Position numbers and translations under genes: made by a program. A DNA stretch of 64,000 nt from NCBI RefSeq assembly GCF_014193255.1, contig NZ_JACHZB010000001.1, positions 1,148,018 to 1,212,017 of the forward strand. The letters run 5' to 3'. Numbering within the stretch: position 1 is the stretch's first letter; the number at the start of each line of letters is the position of its first letter. The DNA comes from Rhizobium sp. BK196 (GTDB lineage Bacteria; Pseudomonadota; Alphaproteobacteria; Rhizobiales; Rhizobiaceae). Below, one piece after another: positions 16,228 through 25,947 of the stretch. A model generated the notes under the pieces. That model searched no databases, had not been told where the DNA came from, and saw only the letters and a list, made by a program, of their open reading frames with translations.

Positions 16228-17388
16228 GTGATCGAATATGCTCTTTTGTTCGGATTGGGCTTCCTGACCGCGGCCTTTCTCGTCTTTCTGGTTTCGCCCG
16301 CCGTCCATCGCCGCATCGTCTGGTATACGGAAAACCGCCTCAAGGCGACGATGCCGCTGAGCCCGCAGGAAGTGCGGGCGCAGAAGGACATGGCACGCGC
16401 CCTCTACGCCGCCGAAAACGCCCGCACCGCGCAGGACCTGCACCGCGAACGCGAGAAGTCGCTCTCCCTGCAGCTTCGCCACGACGCACTCGCCGTCGAT
16501 GCCGGCAGGCTTGCCTCTGAACTCAATGAGGCGCGCGCACAGATCGGCGAAATGCAGGTAGAGGCCGCCGAGCAGCGCTCCCATCTGCGCAAGGACGAGA
16601 ACTATATCAGCCAGTTGAAGACGAGCCTGCATATTGCCGAACAGGCCGGCTCCAACAAGGATAGTGAGCTGGAAACGCTGCGGGCGCGGCTTTCCAAGAT
16701 CACGGAACAGGCCAACAACCTGAAGATCGACCTTGCCGCGCGTGAGACCGAGGCGGAGAACCTGAAGTTCCGCGCCAATGCCCTGCGCGACGAACGCGAT
16801 ACGATGCGCCAGGACGTCACCGTACTGCAGAAGCGCGCCAAGGACGCCGAACAGAAGCTCAGCCAGCAGCAGCACATGGTCATTCGCCTGGAAGACAGAG
16901 CCGCCCGTGAGGCCGCCTCTGCCGCGGACAAGGAAGCCCTGCTCGGCCGCCGTCAGCAGGAAATCGCCAAACTGAAGGATCAGCTGAAGGCTGCAAATGC
17001 CGAACTTCGCAAGGCCGCCAAGGTCCTGCGTGATGCCGGCCTCTCGAAAGCTATTGTCGATCTGGGCGCCGACACAACCAACGAAGCAGAAACCTCTGAA
17101 CTTGATCTCGCTGCTATCACAGAGCAGATGAGCGATAATGCGCGCCGGCGCAGTGCGGCACTTGCCGACCACCTGCAGAAGGCAAGAAACAACACCGGTC
17201 GTGATGGCGCCCTTCGCGAGGAAATCACCTCGATCGCCGCCAGCGTCGTGGCGCTCACTGCGCTCAAGGAAGGCTCATCTTCTCCGATCCGGTCCCTTCT
17301 GCCTGAAGGCGGGGAGAAGAAAGCACCGAACGACCGCGTGAACCTCGCTGACCGCGCAGCTGCGATCATCGCCGATCCGCAGCGCTGA
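16228..17388 (+). CDS. Membrane-anchored coiled-coil protein, function unknown
   Basis: A 386-residue protein from a GTG start: one N-terminal transmembrane segment (about residues 4-25, YALLFGLGFLTAAFLVFLV), then a long charged coiled coil (about 45-290) and a less ordered C-terminus. The single anchor plus cytoplasmic coiled coil resembles cell-division or envelope scaffolds, but there is no recognisable domain. It lies 130 bp after eipA on the same strand. The function should be treated as unknown. Confidence 0.75.
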   Translation: MIEYALLFGLGFLTAAFLVFLVSPAVHRRIVWYTENRLKATMPLSPQEVRAQKDMARALYAAENARTAQDLHREREKSLSLQLRHDALAVDAGRLASELNEARAQIGEMQVEAAEQRSHLRKDENYISQLKTSLHIAEQAGSNKDSELETLRARLSKITEQANNLKIDLAARETEAENLKFRANALRDERDTMRQDVTVLQKRAKDAEQKLSQQQHMVIRLEDRAAREAASAADKEALLGRRQQEIAKLKDQLKAANAELRKAAKVLRDAGLSKAIVDLGADTTNEAETSELDLAAITEQMSDNARRRSAALADHLQKARNNTGRDGALREEITSIAASVVALTALKEGSSSPIRSLLPEGGEKKAPNDRVNLADRAAAIIADPQR

Positions 17389-17394
17389 TCCTCG

Positions 17395-18219
17395 TCAGAT
17401 CCGTGCCATCGCCGAAGATATGGCAAAGAGCGCAATGCCCGTCGCCGTCGCCACGTTGAGACTGTCCAGCCCATCAGATTGCGGAATGCGCGCACTGCGG
17501 AAACGGGAAAGCACCGCCTCCGGCAGCCCCTCGCCCTCAGTGCCGACGACGAGCGCCATGCGATTGGAGGCCGGTATCTGCCGGATATCGGCTTCGCCGC
17601 GGGGCGAAAGCGTCCAGATTGCAAAGCCGCGCTCGGCAAGACCAGAGAGAAGAGCGAGCGCATCGCCGCCGCGATGGTAGGGCATGCTCAGGACCGAGCC
17701 GACCGAAACGCGCAGTGCCTTGCGGTAGAGCGGGTCGCAGCAGGTCTCATCAAGAAGGATCGCATCCGCCTTGAAGGCAGCGGCGTTGCGGAACATCGAC
17801 CCGGCATTGTCGTGATTGGAAATGCCGCAGCCGACGAGAACCAGCGCCTCCTCGGGTAGCGCATCGAGAAGCATGGTTTCCGTCGTCTGCACGCGGCGAC
17901 CGAGTGCAAGCACGCCGCGATGCATGTTGAAGCCGACGATACCATCGAGAACATCGGCGTCGGCCACATAAACGGGTACGTCTTTCGGAAAACGCTTGAG
18001 AATCTCCGCCACGCCGTCGAGCCGATTGCGGAGCAGCAAGATTTTCTCGGCTGAAAATCCTCTACCAGCCACATGCGCATCGGCGAGCATGCGCAGCACG
18101 ACTGTACCCTCGGCGATGAAGCGGCTCTGCCGGCCCGTCAGGTCGCGCTCGCGAATATCACGAAACTCCGCGATCCGCAGATCGTCCGGGGTTTCGATCG
18201 TGAGGGGCTGTCCGGCCAT
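17395..18219 (-). CDS. TrmH/SpoU-family RNA 2'-O-methyltransferase
   Basis: SPOUT-class S-adenosylmethionine-dependent rRNA or tRNA ribose methyltransferase, 274 residues. An N-terminal substrate-binding region is followed by the three SpoU motifs: NHDNAGSMFRNAAAFKADAI (motif 1), ALVVGTEGEGLPE (motif 2) and SLNVATATGIALFA (motif 3, knot). The target nucleotide cannot be predicted. It ends 7 nt from the end of the convergent coiled-coil gene. Confidence 0.9.
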   Translation of the reverse strand: MAGQPLTIETPDDLRIAEFRDIRERDLTGRQSRFIAEGTVVLRMLADAHVAGRGFSAEKILLLRNRLDGVAEILKRFPKDVPVYVADADVLDGIVGFNMHRGVLALGRRVQTTETMLLDALPEEALVLVGCGISNHDNAGSMFRNAAAFKADAILLDETCCDPLYRKALRVSVGSVLSMPYHRGGDALALLSGLAERGFAIWTLSPRGEADIRQIPASNRMALVVGTEGEGLPEAVLSRFRSARIPQSDGLDSLNVATATGIALFAISSAMARI

Positions 18220-18225
18220 ACCGGC

Positions 18226-18618
18226 TCAATTGCCCGTCAGGGTAATGTCAGCCACGATGCGACTTGTTTTGATATCGAAGACCAAGGCCTTGCGCTTGCC
18301 ATCGACCGCTGTGCCGTAAAACAGGATCTGTCCGCCCGAAAGCGATGTCTGCTCGATCTTGAAGCCGAGCGGCAGCGAGGCCGTCGAACTCACCGGCGCG
18401 TCGGAGGGAACACCGGAAGAGCCTGCGGACGTTGCAGTCTGCGAAGGTTCGGTACGCGTCACCTTGTAGACAACAGCGCCGAAGACCGCCATAAGGCTCA
18501 CGAACATGATGGCGCCCGAGACGATCTGCAGGCGAACCATCTTGCGCCGGACACTTTCCATAGCCGGATCAAGAGGCTTTTCTTCCTGCTCATCGTCGGC
18601 TGGCTCGAATTTCGTCAT
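18226..18618 (-). CDS. Conserved small membrane protein, function unknown
   Basis: A 130-residue protein with an acidic cytoplasmic N-terminus (EPADDEQEEKP), a single transmembrane helix at about residues 33-52 (VSGAIMFVSLMAVFGAVVYKV), and a periplasmic domain ending in beta-rich sequence with FDIKTSRIVADITL. It lies 6 nt upstream of the TrmH-type gene, so the two are likely co-transcribed. It is divergent from the RluD-type gene 42 bp away. No domain is recognised. Confidence 0.72.
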   Translation of the reverse strand: MTKFEPADDEQEEKPLDPAMESVRRKMVRLQIVSGAIMFVSLMAVFGAVVYKVTRTEPSQTATSAGSSGVPSDAPVSSTASLPLGFKIEQTSLSGGQILFYGTAVDGKRKALVFDIKTSRIVADITLTGN

Positions 18619-18660
18619 CTATGGCGTCCCGTTCTAAAAATACGTCGGAGAAGAAGCGTC

Positions 18661-19686
18661 TTGAGCGACCCCTTTAAACAAGCAGATGACAATAGAAAAG
18701 TCCTGACCGCCGATGAGACAGCCGAAGGCCGCCTCGACGCCTGGCTGACCGCGCAGGTCGGCGAGGAATTTTCCCGCAGCCGCATCAAAGCGCTGATCAA
18801 AGATGGTCAGGTCTTTTTGAAGGGTGCGCCGATTACCGATCCTCAAAAGAAGGTGCGAGCCGGCGACAGCTACGAGATCATCCTGCCTGAACCGGAAGAC
18901 CCGGCGCCAAAGGGCGAGGACATCCCACTCGATATCCTCTACGAGGATGATGACGTCATCGTCATCTCCAAGCCCGCTGGTCTCGTCGTCCATCCCGGTC
19001 CCGGCAACTGGACCGGTACGCTCGTTAACGCGCTGATCTACCATTGCGGCGACACCCTCTCCGGCATCGGCGGCGTGCGCCGCCCCGGCATCGTTCACCG
19101 CCTCGACAAGGATACGACCGGTGTCATGGTCGTCGCCAAGAACGATATGGCACATCGCCATCTCTCGCTGCAGTTCGCCGACCACGGCCGCACCATGCCG
19201 CTGGAACGCGCCTATCAGGCGATCGTCTGGGGTCGTCCGCGCTCGCTCTCGGGCACGATCGACGCACCGCTCGGCCGCGCCACCGGCGACCGCACCCGCC
19301 GTGCCGTCAAGCGCCCCGAAAACGAGAGTGCCGACGAGGCGATCACCCATTACGAAGTGCTCGAGCGCTTCCACGAAAGCCCGGATGCCAGTGCGCTTGC
19401 CTCGCTCGTCGAATGCCACCTGGAAACCGGCCGCACGCATCAGATCCGTGTCCATATGGCCCATATCGGCCATCCGCTGCTCGGTGATACCGTGTATGGC
19501 GCCGGCTTCAAGACCAAGGCCAATCTTCTGCCCGACGAGGCCGGCAAGATCGTCAAGGCTTTCGACCGACAGGCGCTGCACGCCTTCATGCTGCAGTTCG
19601 AGCATCCGCGCACCGGCGAAGTGATGCATTTCGAAGTGCCGCTGCCGGTCGATATGGTGGAGCTTGCCGAGGCGCTGCGAAGCTGA
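18661..19686 (+). CDS. rluD: RluA/RluD-family pseudouridine synthase
   Basis: 23S rRNA pseudouridine synthase, 341 residues from TTG 18661, with GGAG 10 nt upstream. An S4 RNA-binding domain occupies about residues 15-75 (GRLDAWLTAQVGEEFSRSRI). The catalytic domain contains the HRLDKDTTGVMVVAK motif with the nucleophilic Asp, preceded by VISKPAGLVVHPG and followed by LETGRTHQIRVHMAHIGHP and the terminal RQALHAFMLQFEHP. The arrangement S4 plus catalytic domain fits RluD; RluC is the alternative. The frame is open far upstream, but that part is antisense to neighbouring genes. Confidence 0.88.
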   Translation: MSDPFKQADDNRKVLTADETAEGRLDAWLTAQVGEEFSRSRIKALIKDGQVFLKGAPITDPQKKVRAGDSYEIILPEPEDPAPKGEDIPLDILYEDDDVIVISKPAGLVVHPGPGNWTGTLVNALIYHCGDTLSGIGGVRRPGIVHRLDKDTTGVMVVAKNDMAHRHLSLQFADHGRTMPLERAYQAIVWGRPRSLSGTIDAPLGRATGDRTRRAVKRPENESADEAITHYEVLERFHESPDASALASLVECHLETGRTHQIRVHMAHIGHPLLGDTVYGAGFKTKANLLPDEAGKIVKAFDRQALHAFMLQFEHPRTGEVMHFEVPLPVDMVELAEALRS

Positions 19687-19698
19687 GATCAGGCTTCG

Positions 19699-19860
19699 CT
19701 ATTTCTTGGCGCCGGCGCCCAGGACCCGATGAGTGGCATTGTCGAGAGCATGGCTCGTGTCGCGCCCGTCCTGCGCCAGCCCCCTCGCGGTATTTCCGCA
19801 GGACGAAAGAGCGGCCGAAATTGAAAGCAGCAGGATGGCGGCAAAGGCTGGTCTGATCAT
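19699..19860 (-). CDS. Entericidin EcnA/B-like lipoprotein
   Basis: A 53-residue precursor with a short lipoprotein signal and the lipobox LSSC (Cys22). The mature part GNTARGLAQDGRDTSHALDNA matches the entericidin family. These are tiny envelope lipoproteins; the antidote/toxin pair function was described in enterics and should not be assumed here. ATG 19860 follows GAGGGGGACCAG. It ends 13 nt from the end of the convergent rluD-type gene. Confidence 0.85.
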   Translation of the reverse strand: MIRPAFAAILLLSISAALSSCGNTARGLAQDGRDTSHALDNATHRVLGAGAKK

Positions 19861-19995
19861 CTGGTCCCCCTCGTGAAAGCGGCTGGGCAAGAGTACCGCC
19901 GCCACTGGAAAAATGCGGCAGCCGCCAATAAAATCAATGCCTCTGGTTGGCTCTGGCAAAAGCCGGATAACGCTCTCGTGAACGCCGAAGCGGCC

Positions 19996-20023
19996 TTGAA
20001 TCCCTGTTTCGCCATACTTATCT
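19996..20023 (+). promoter_or_regulatory. Candidate promoter upstream of rpoH
   Basis: TTGAAT and TTATCT separated by 16 nt, about 107 bp upstream of the rpoH ATG. The CTTGAA element also resembles the -35 of alphaproteobacterial heat-shock promoters. Assignment is by eye only. Confidence 0.35.
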
Positions 20024-20129
20024 GTAAATAGACTTATTGCGGGCTTGGAGAGAGCCGCATGTCCCGGTTTGCCTTTAACGCGAGGGCGCGTTCCATCGGG
20101 AACCGGAATCCATATAAGGAGGGTGCATC

Positions 20130-21038
20130 ATGGCCCGAAATAACTTGCCGTCCATTACCGCCGGCGAAGCCGGTCTCAATCGTTATCTCGACGAAATCCG
20201 CAAATTCCCGATGCTGGAGCCGCAGGAAGAGTATATGCTCGCCAAGCGTTACTCCGAGCACGGCGATCGCGACGCCGCACACAGGCTCGTCACCAGCCAC
20301 CTTCGCCTCGTCGCGAAGATTGCCATGGGCTATCGCGGCTACGGCCTGCCGATCGGTGAAGTCGTTTCCGAAGGTAACGTCGGCCTCATGCAGGCCGTCA
20401 AGAAGTTCGATCCGGAACGCGGTTTCCGCCTTGCCACATACGCCATGTGGTGGATCAAGGCCTCGATCCAGGAATATATCCTGCGTTCGTGGTCCCTGGT
20501 AAAGATGGGCACGACCGCCAACCAGAAGCGCCTGTTTTTCAACCTGCGCCGCCTGAAGGGCCGTATCCAGGCCATCGACGAAGGCGACCTGAAGCCGGAG
20601 CATGTGACCGAGATCGCGACAAAGCTGAACGTCTCCGAGGAAGAGGTGGTTTCGATGAACCGCCGCCTTTCCGGCGACGCATCGCTGAACGCCCCCATCA
20701 AGGCCTCCGAAGGCGACAGCGGCCAATGGCAGGATTGGCTCGTGGACGACCACGACAGCCAGGAAGACGTGCTGATCGAGCAGGACGAGCTCGACACCCG
20801 TCGCCGTATGCTGTCGAAGGCCATGAGCGTGCTGAACGACCGCGAACGCCGCATCTTCGAGGCACGCCGCCTCGCCGAAGATCCGGTGACGCTGGAAGAC
20901 CTTTCGGCTGAGTTCGACATCAGCCGCGAGCGTGTCCGCCAGATTGAAGTCCGCGCCTTTGAAAAGGTGCAGGATGCGGTTCGCAAGGAAGCGCTGGAGC
21001 GTGCCAAAGCCGTGCGTGTGGTCGAAGCCACAGCATAA
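20130..21038 (+). CDS. rpoH: RNA polymerase sigma-32 factor RpoH
   Basis: Heat-shock sigma factor, 302 residues. Region 2 has VTSHLRLVAKIAMGYRGYG, SEGNVGLMQAVKKFDPERGF and ATYAMWWIKASIQEYILRSW. The diagnostic RpoH box QKRLFFNLRRLK is intact. Region 4.2 has LEDLSAEFDISRERVRQIEVRA. ATG 20130 follows a strong AAGGAGGGTGCATC leader. Rhizobia usually carry two rpoH genes; this one looks like the RpoH1 type, but the paralogue is not in the window. Confidence 0.96.
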   Translation: MARNNLPSITAGEAGLNRYLDEIRKFPMLEPQEEYMLAKRYSEHGDRDAAHRLVTSHLRLVAKIAMGYRGYGLPIGEVVSEGNVGLMQAVKKFDPERGFRLATYAMWWIKASIQEYILRSWSLVKMGTTANQKRLFFNLRRLKGRIQAIDEGDLKPEHVTEIATKLNVSEEEVVSMNRRLSGDASLNAPIKASEGDSGQWQDWLVDDHDSQEDVLIEQDELDTRRRMLSKAMSVLNDRERRIFEARRLAEDPVTLEDLSAEFDISRERVRQIEVRAFEKVQDAVRKEALERAKAVRVVEATA

Positions 21039-21058
21039 GCCGTTGTCCGTATGATATG

Positions 21059-21090
21059 AAAAAGGCGGGTCCTTGCGGCCCGCCTTTTGT
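21059..21090 (+). terminator. Terminator of rpoH, possibly bidirectional
   Basis: AAAAAGGCGGG/CCCGCCTTTTG stem with a 9-nt loop, 20 nt after the rpoH stop. The A-rich 5' arm gives T-runs on both strands, so it may also end the convergent gene at 21124. Confidence 0.85.
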
Positions 21091-21123
21091 TATGCATGAT
21101 TTCTCGGGGCTCCGGACTTGACC

Positions 21124-23484
21124 TCACTGGCTGGTCGAGAGATCTCCGAGCGCCGTCCATTCCTTGATCGCCGTACCGAAGGCATTCCCCCCAGTGGCAC
21201 CCTTCTGCATGGTCAGCAGCGCCCGGCGGCCGTTGCGATAAGTGATCGGAACATCAATCCAGTCGCGGGTGGCGAGCAGGTCCAGGTTGGCCTTGCGCGC
21301 GTCCGGATAGTCGTTGAGCGCGATCATGTGGAAATCGTCGGTAATCTTGGCCGGCACCGCAATCAACGGATCGCCGCGGTCCTGTTCCGTGCGCTTCATC
21401 GAAATGCGCTGAACGCTGTCGATGCTGCCGCCTTCGAAATTCGGCGGAACCGAGAAGACGATTTCCACGAGATGGCTTGCCGGCAGCGACGGGTCGGAAT
21501 TGCGCTTGAAGGTCAGGAGTGCCGAAAGATTGCGCTCTGGCACGGTGACGTTGCCCTGCACCGTAGCTTCCTGGCGGCCGCCCTGCCCGGCTTCATGCTG
21601 CACGGTCCAGACAACTGATCCTTCGATTGCCGTTGGCGAGCTTTCACCAATCCGCTCTTCATAGAGGAACATCTTTTCTGTAGCACCGACAGGCGTGTTC
21701 TGCGCCGCGGGTGCCGCAACCGGGCCATTCGGCGTCAGGTTTTCCGCAGGCGCGGCATCGGACTGGACGCTCGGCGTGCTGGTATCGGCTGCAGCAACGT
21801 TCTGCTCGGCAACCGACTTGCCTTCCGCTGTCGGCGTTCCCGGCACTGCTGCCGGGCCGTTATCGACCTCGGTGCCATCGGCAAGCAGCCGCTGGGTGAA
21901 CTTGGCATTGGCAGCCGATCCGTCCAGCGAGGCAACTTCCTGGTTGGGTCGCGCCGGCGGCCTGGCGGCACTCTGATCTGTTGGCTGGCTCGCGGCCGGC
22001 GTGCTGTTCTGCTGCGCGGGAGACGTCGCAGGATCGTCGCGCACGGCCTGCGACGGTGCGGAGCTGACGAGACCGTCGACCATTTCCATGACAGCTTCGC
22101 GGTTCATCCAGCCGGCATAAGCGCCACCGCCAAGAACGCCCAGCGTCACGAGGATCGCCAGAATCGTGCCGATGCCGAAGCGGCGGCGTTTCGGCTCCAT
22201 GCGAAAGTTCTTGCCCTGCAGCTTGGAAGCGACGATCTGGTCGAGATCCATCGGCGGATTGCTGTCGTCGTCATCGGTGACAGCGTTCGGCCGGTCATAG
22301 CCACGCAGCGCACGCGCCTCACGCCAGCCCTCACCGGGAGCTGTCGGTTGGGGTGTCGCAGAACCATTGCCGGCATGTACTTCCGCAAAGATATCGACAT
22401 CGTCGAAATGCGCGGCAGCTGGTGTCTTCTTGCCCGTGCCGGCCTCGATCGGCGGCAGATCGTCGAAAGCGGCCGCCTCCCAGGAAAAGTTTTCCTTGGC
22501 GGCCGGCATGACTACCGGCGAAGCACTGTTTGCGAGCGTCGAAACCTCATCGAAAGCGCGTGCCGAAGCATCGGCGGGAACGGCGGGCGCGGCCTCGGCA
22601 AAGGAATGGAGTTCTTCCCGCGCCCATTCAGTCTCGGCTTCCTGCGGTAGAGGAGCTGGCGTCTCGGCAACCGGTTCGGACCACATGCGATCGAAATGCG
22701 CCGCCGCATCCATTGCGACCGGCTCTTCGCGCGTATGCTCGATGAAGTCGCTGGTTTGCGGCTGCGATTGCGGTTCGAAATCGGCCATCGGCTCGACCAG
22801 CCGATTGGACGCACGGTCAATGCCGCGTGGAATCGGCTGATGGTCCTCTTCGCGCTGAAGCTCTTCCTCCACCTCATGGGCGGATTCGGCTACCGGCTCG
22901 GCTGCGACTTCGTCCGGCCGTGGTTCTTCCGGATAATATTCCTCCCCCGGCTCATGAGCGCGCTCGGGCTCGGCATGAACTTCTGCCTGCTCCGGGGCGC
23001 GCCATTCTTCTGCAGGCGTTTCTTCCTCATGAGGCGGATGCCATTCAGCATGCTCGGGCACCGCCTCTTCGGCGGGAACGGCCTCTTGAACGACCTCTTC
23101 GGCCTCAGCAGGCTGCTCATAGACGGGATGCTCCGCATCCTCTTGTTCGTGACTTTCGTGGTCAGGTGCCTCAGCAACAGGGGCCGTCTCTGCTGCAGGC
23201 TCATGCTCCAGCGCAGGCTCCTCGTGGACTTCAGGTTCGGGAGCGACTGCGATCGGCTCCTCGACAGGCACCGCTTCCGAGTGTTCGCCCTCGACTTCGC
23301 GGATTGCGGCCTCAAGCTTGTCGAGCTGGCGTTGCAGCATTGCTTCCGGCGGACGCGGCTTCATGTTCTCGAGCTGCCGCTGCACCGCGCCGCGCGCACG
23401 CTCGTAGACCTTCACCCGCATCTCGGGCGTATTTTCAGACAGGCCGTCGACTGCCCGCCGAATAACTGCAATAAAATCCGCCAT
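21124..23484 (-). CDS. Large acidic single-pass membrane protein, function unknown
   Basis: A 786-residue protein. Residues 1-65 form a conserved helical head (MADFIAVIRRAVDGLSENTP). About residues 66-430 are low-complexity, rich in Glu, Ala, Pro and His and almost certainly disordered. A single transmembrane helix lies at about 436-460 (FGIGTILAILVTLGVLGGG). A Pro/Thr/Ser linker leads to a C-terminal folded domain (about 605-786) with VVWTVQHEAGQGGRQEATVQ and RKANLDLLATRDWIDVPITY. The topology (cytoplasmic acidic tail, periplasmic domain) suggests an envelope or stress role, but no named family is recognised. It lies 60 bp upstream of purA's 3' end on the same strand. Confidence 0.75.
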   Translation of the reverse strand: MADFIAVIRRAVDGLSENTPEMRVKVYERARGAVQRQLENMKPRPPEAMLQRQLDKLEAAIREVEGEHSEAVPVEEPIAVAPEPEVHEEPALEHEPAAETAPVAEAPDHESHEQEDAEHPVYEQPAEAEEVVQEAVPAEEAVPEHAEWHPPHEEETPAEEWRAPEQAEVHAEPERAHEPGEEYYPEEPRPDEVAAEPVAESAHEVEEELQREEDHQPIPRGIDRASNRLVEPMADFEPQSQPQTSDFIEHTREEPVAMDAAAHFDRMWSEPVAETPAPLPQEAETEWAREELHSFAEAAPAVPADASARAFDEVSTLANSASPVVMPAAKENFSWEAAAFDDLPPIEAGTGKKTPAAAHFDDVDIFAEVHAGNGSATPQPTAPGEGWREARALRGYDRPNAVTDDDDSNPPMDLDQIVASKLQGKNFRMEPKRRRFGIGTILAILVTLGVLGGGAYAGWMNREAVMEMVDGLVSSAPSQAVRDDPATSPAQQNSTPAASQPTDQSAARPPARPNQEVASLDGSAANAKFTQRLLADGTEVDNGPAAVPGTPTAEGKSVAEQNVAAADTSTPSVQSDAAPAENLTPNGPVAAPAAQNTPVGATEKMFLYEERIGESSPTAIEGSVVWTVQHEAGQGGRQEATVQGNVTVPERNLSALLTFKRNSDPSLPASHLVEIVFSVPPNFEGGSIDSVQRISMKRTEQDRGDPLIAVPAKITDDFHMIALNDYPDARKANLDLLATRDWIDVPITYRNGRRALLTMQKGATGGNAFGTAIKEWTALGDLSTSQ

Positions 23485-23544
23485 CAGTACTTTCTCAAGA
23501 AGTCCGGCATGCTCCCGAACGGTCGCCTTAGGTGACCCGCGACA

Positions 23545-24843
23545 TTAATCCTCAAACGGATCGGTCACAAGTATGGTGTCGTCACGCTCGGGGCTGGTGG
23601 AAAGAAGCGCGACAGGCGCGCCGATCAGCTCTTCGACCTGGCGAACATATTTGATCGCCTGCGCCGGCAGATCCGCCCAACTGCGGGCACCGACCGTTGA
23701 TCCCTTCCAGCCTTCCAGCGTGATGTAGATCGGCTCGACACGAGCCTGAGCCGCCTGGCTTGCCGGAAGATGGTCGATCTGGTCGCCATCGAGCATGTAA
23801 CCGACGCAGATCTTCAATTCATCAAGGCCATCGAGCACATCGAGCTTGGTGAGCGCGATGCCGCTGATGCCGTTGGTGGCGACCGACTGGCGCACGAGTG
23901 CGGCGTCGAACCAGCCGCAACGGCGCTTGCGGCCCGTCACCGTGCCGAACTCATGGCCCTTCTCACCGAGGAACTGACCGATCTCGTCCGTCAACTCGGT
24001 CGGGAACGGACCTTCGCCGACTCGCGTCGTATAGGCCTTGGTGATGCCGAGGATATAGCCGAGCGAACCCGGACCCATGCCCGAACCGGCAGCGGCCTGG
24101 CCGGCCACCGTGTTGGACGAGGTCACGAAGGGATAGGTGCCATGATCGATATCGAGCAGGCTGCCCTGCGCACCTTCGAAAAGGATGCGGGCCCCCTTGC
24201 GGCGCTCTCTGTCGAGGAAAAGCCAGACCGTATCGCGGAAGGGCAGCACGCGGTCCGCGATCGAGGTCAGCTCGTCCATGATCGTCTGGTGGCTGACTTC
24301 GGCAACGCCGAGACCGCGGCGGAGTGCGTTGTGGTGTGTCAAAATGCGGTCGACCTTGCCTGGCAGGGCTTCGAGGTCCGCAAGGTCCATGACGCGGATG
24401 GCGCGGCGGCCGACCTTGTCTTCATAGGCCGGGCCGATGCCGCGGCGGGTCGTGCCAATCTTGGTGCCGCTGTTGGAAGCTGCATCTTCGCGATAGGCAT
24501 CGAGCTCGCGGTGCAAAGAAAGGATGAGGGTCGCGTTGTCGGCGATGCGCAGGTTCTCAGGCGTCACCTTCACGCCCTGTGCTTCCAGCCGGCCGATCTC
24601 GGCGATCAACGCATGCGGATCGACCACAACACCGTTGCCGATGACCGCCATCTTGCCGGGGCGTACGACGCCGGAAGGCAGCAGCGAGAGCTTGTAGCTC
24701 GTGCCGTCGATGACGAGCGTATGGCCTGCATTGTGTCCGCCCTGATAGCGCACAACAATATCGGCGCGCTCCGAAAGCCAATCGACAATCTTGCCCTTGC
24801 CTTCGTCGCCCCACTGCGAACCGACCACGACCACGTTCGTCAT
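23545..24843 (-). CDS. purA: Adenylosuccinate synthetase
   Basis: Converts IMP, aspartate and GTP to adenylosuccinate, the first committed step of AMP synthesis. The 432-residue product has the GTP-binding [11 protein letters not shown] motif at the N-terminus (catalytic Asp and Lys), QGGHNAGHT with the catalytic histidine, [14 protein letters not shown], and the [11 protein letters not shown] signature. ATG 24843 gives the canonical [17 protein letters not shown]; an upstream in-frame ATG at 24876 is unlikely. Confidence 0.97.
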   Translation of the reverse strand: MTNVVVVGSQWGDEGKGKIVDWLSERADIVVRYQGGHNAGHTLVIDGTSYKLSLLPSGVVRPGKMAVIGNGVVVDPHALIAEIGRLEAQGVKVTPENLRIADNATLILSLHRELDAYREDAASNSGTKIGTTRRGIGPAYEDKVGRRAIRVMDLADLEALPGKVDRILTHHNALRRGLGVAEVSHQTIMDELTSIADRVLPFRDTVWLFLDRERRKGARILFEGAQGSLLDIDHGTYPFVTSSNTVAGQAAAGSGMGPGSLGYILGITKAYTTRVGEGPFPTELTDEIGQFLGEKGHEFGTVTGRKRRCGWFDAALVRQSVATNGISGIALTKLDVLDGLDELKICVGYMLDGDQIDHLPASQAAQARVEPIYITLEGWKGSTVGARSWADLPAQAIKYVRQVEELIGAPVALLSTSPERDDTILVTDPFED

Positions 24844-25029
24844 CAAACTCTTCCTGTTACCGGCGGAGAACCGCACACCTGCTCAAACCCGCGCATCTAT
24901 AAAGCTTTGTTTTTGGGAAAGCGACCCTGTTGTCACAGCAGATTCGGCTTTTTACGTGACAAATCAGCCGCCGGCAGGCTAAGCCCGATCACAAAAGCCG
25001 CCAGAGACGAAAAAGACGGAAAGAGCACC

Positions 25030-25947
25030 TTGCAAGCAACAGCCTATATCTGCCTCGTCGTTGCAACTCTCTGCTGGGGCGGCAATGCGGTCGCAGGCAA
25101 GCTCGCGCTCGGTCATGTCAGCCCGATGATGCTGACCTTCCTGCGCTGGTTCCTGGCCGTCGTACTGATCGCCGCAATCTCGCTGCCGCAGTTGAGGAAG
25201 GACTGGCCGGTGGTGCGCAGGAACCTGCCTCTCCTCTTCTTCTATGGCGTCATCGGCTACACGACTTTCAACGCGATGCTCTATTCGGCTGTCCAATACA
25301 CGACGGCGATCAATGTCGCGATCGAGCAGGCCGGCATTCCCATGCTGATCTTCCTGCTGAATTTCGTCTTTTTCCGCACCGGCGTCTCGCTGGCCCAGAT
25401 TATCGGCTTCGGCATGACCCTCGTCGGCGTCGCGCTGACGGCTGCCCATGGCGATCTCGCGACGCTCCTGCAGCTCAACTTGAACCGCGGCGATGGCCTA
25501 ATGCTGATCGCGGTGGCAGCCTATTCCGTCTATACGATCTTTCTGCGCTGGAAGCCCATCGTCGACTGGCGCACGCTGATGGCGATCCCGGCACTCGGCG
25601 CGGCCCTGACTGCCTTGCCGCTGCTTTTTTGGGAAGCCTCCCGCGGCGCGGCTCAATGGCCGGATGGCGAAGGCTGGGCGATTGCCTTCTACACGGCAAT
25701 CTTCGCCTCCCTGCTGGCGCAAATACTCTACATCAGGGGCGTCGAGGAGATTGGCGCCAATCGCGCCGGCCTGTTCATCAACCTCGTCCCGGTTTTCGGC
25801 ACGCTGCTGTCCGTCGCCCTGCTCGGCGAAACCCTGCAGCTTTTCCACATGATTGCCTTGGTGCTGACCCTCGGCGGCATCGCCATCGCTGAAAAAGGGC
25901 GGCCGAAGTCGGCTGCGCCCACCGTGGCGGCTTCGCCTGTCGACTAA
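25030..25947 (+). CDS. EamA/DMT-family transporter
   Basis: Inner-membrane drug/metabolite transporter with about ten helices in two EamA repeats (about residues 5-135 and 150-290), 305 residues. Typical sequence includes LCWGGNAVAGKLALGHVSP at the first helix and AGLFINLVPVFGTLLSVALLG in helix 9. TTG 25030 is preferred, preceded by GGAAAGAG; no ATG fits the family start. The same frame is open far upstream only because it runs antisense to purA. The substrate is unknown. Confidence 0.85.
   Translation: MQATAYICLVVATLCWGGNAVAGKLALGHVSPMMLTFLRWFLAVVLIAAISLPQLRKDWPVVRRNLPLLFFYGVIGYTTFNAMLYSAVQYTTAINVAIEQAGIPMLIFLLNFVFFRTGVSLAQIIGFGMTLVGVALTAAHGDLATLLQLNLNRGDGLMLIAVAAYSVYTIFLRWKPIVDWRTLMAIPALGAALTALPLLFWEASRGAAQWPDGEGWAIAFYTAIFASLLAQILYIRGVEEIGANRAGLFINLVPVFGTLLSVALLGETLQLFHMIALVLTLGGIAIAEKGRPKSAAPTVAASPVD

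Noticed and set aside
16183..17172. 329-codon minus-strand frame over the coiled-coil gene
   Set aside because: The plus-strand product has a membrane anchor and coiled-coil periodicity; the antisense frame has no recognisable features.
18634..19629. 331-codon minus-strand frame over the rluD-type gene
   Set aside because: The plus strand encodes all pseudouridine synthase motifs.
23770..25029. 420-codon N-terminal extension of the DMT transporter frame
   Set aside because: It runs antisense through purA; the transporter homology begins at 25030.
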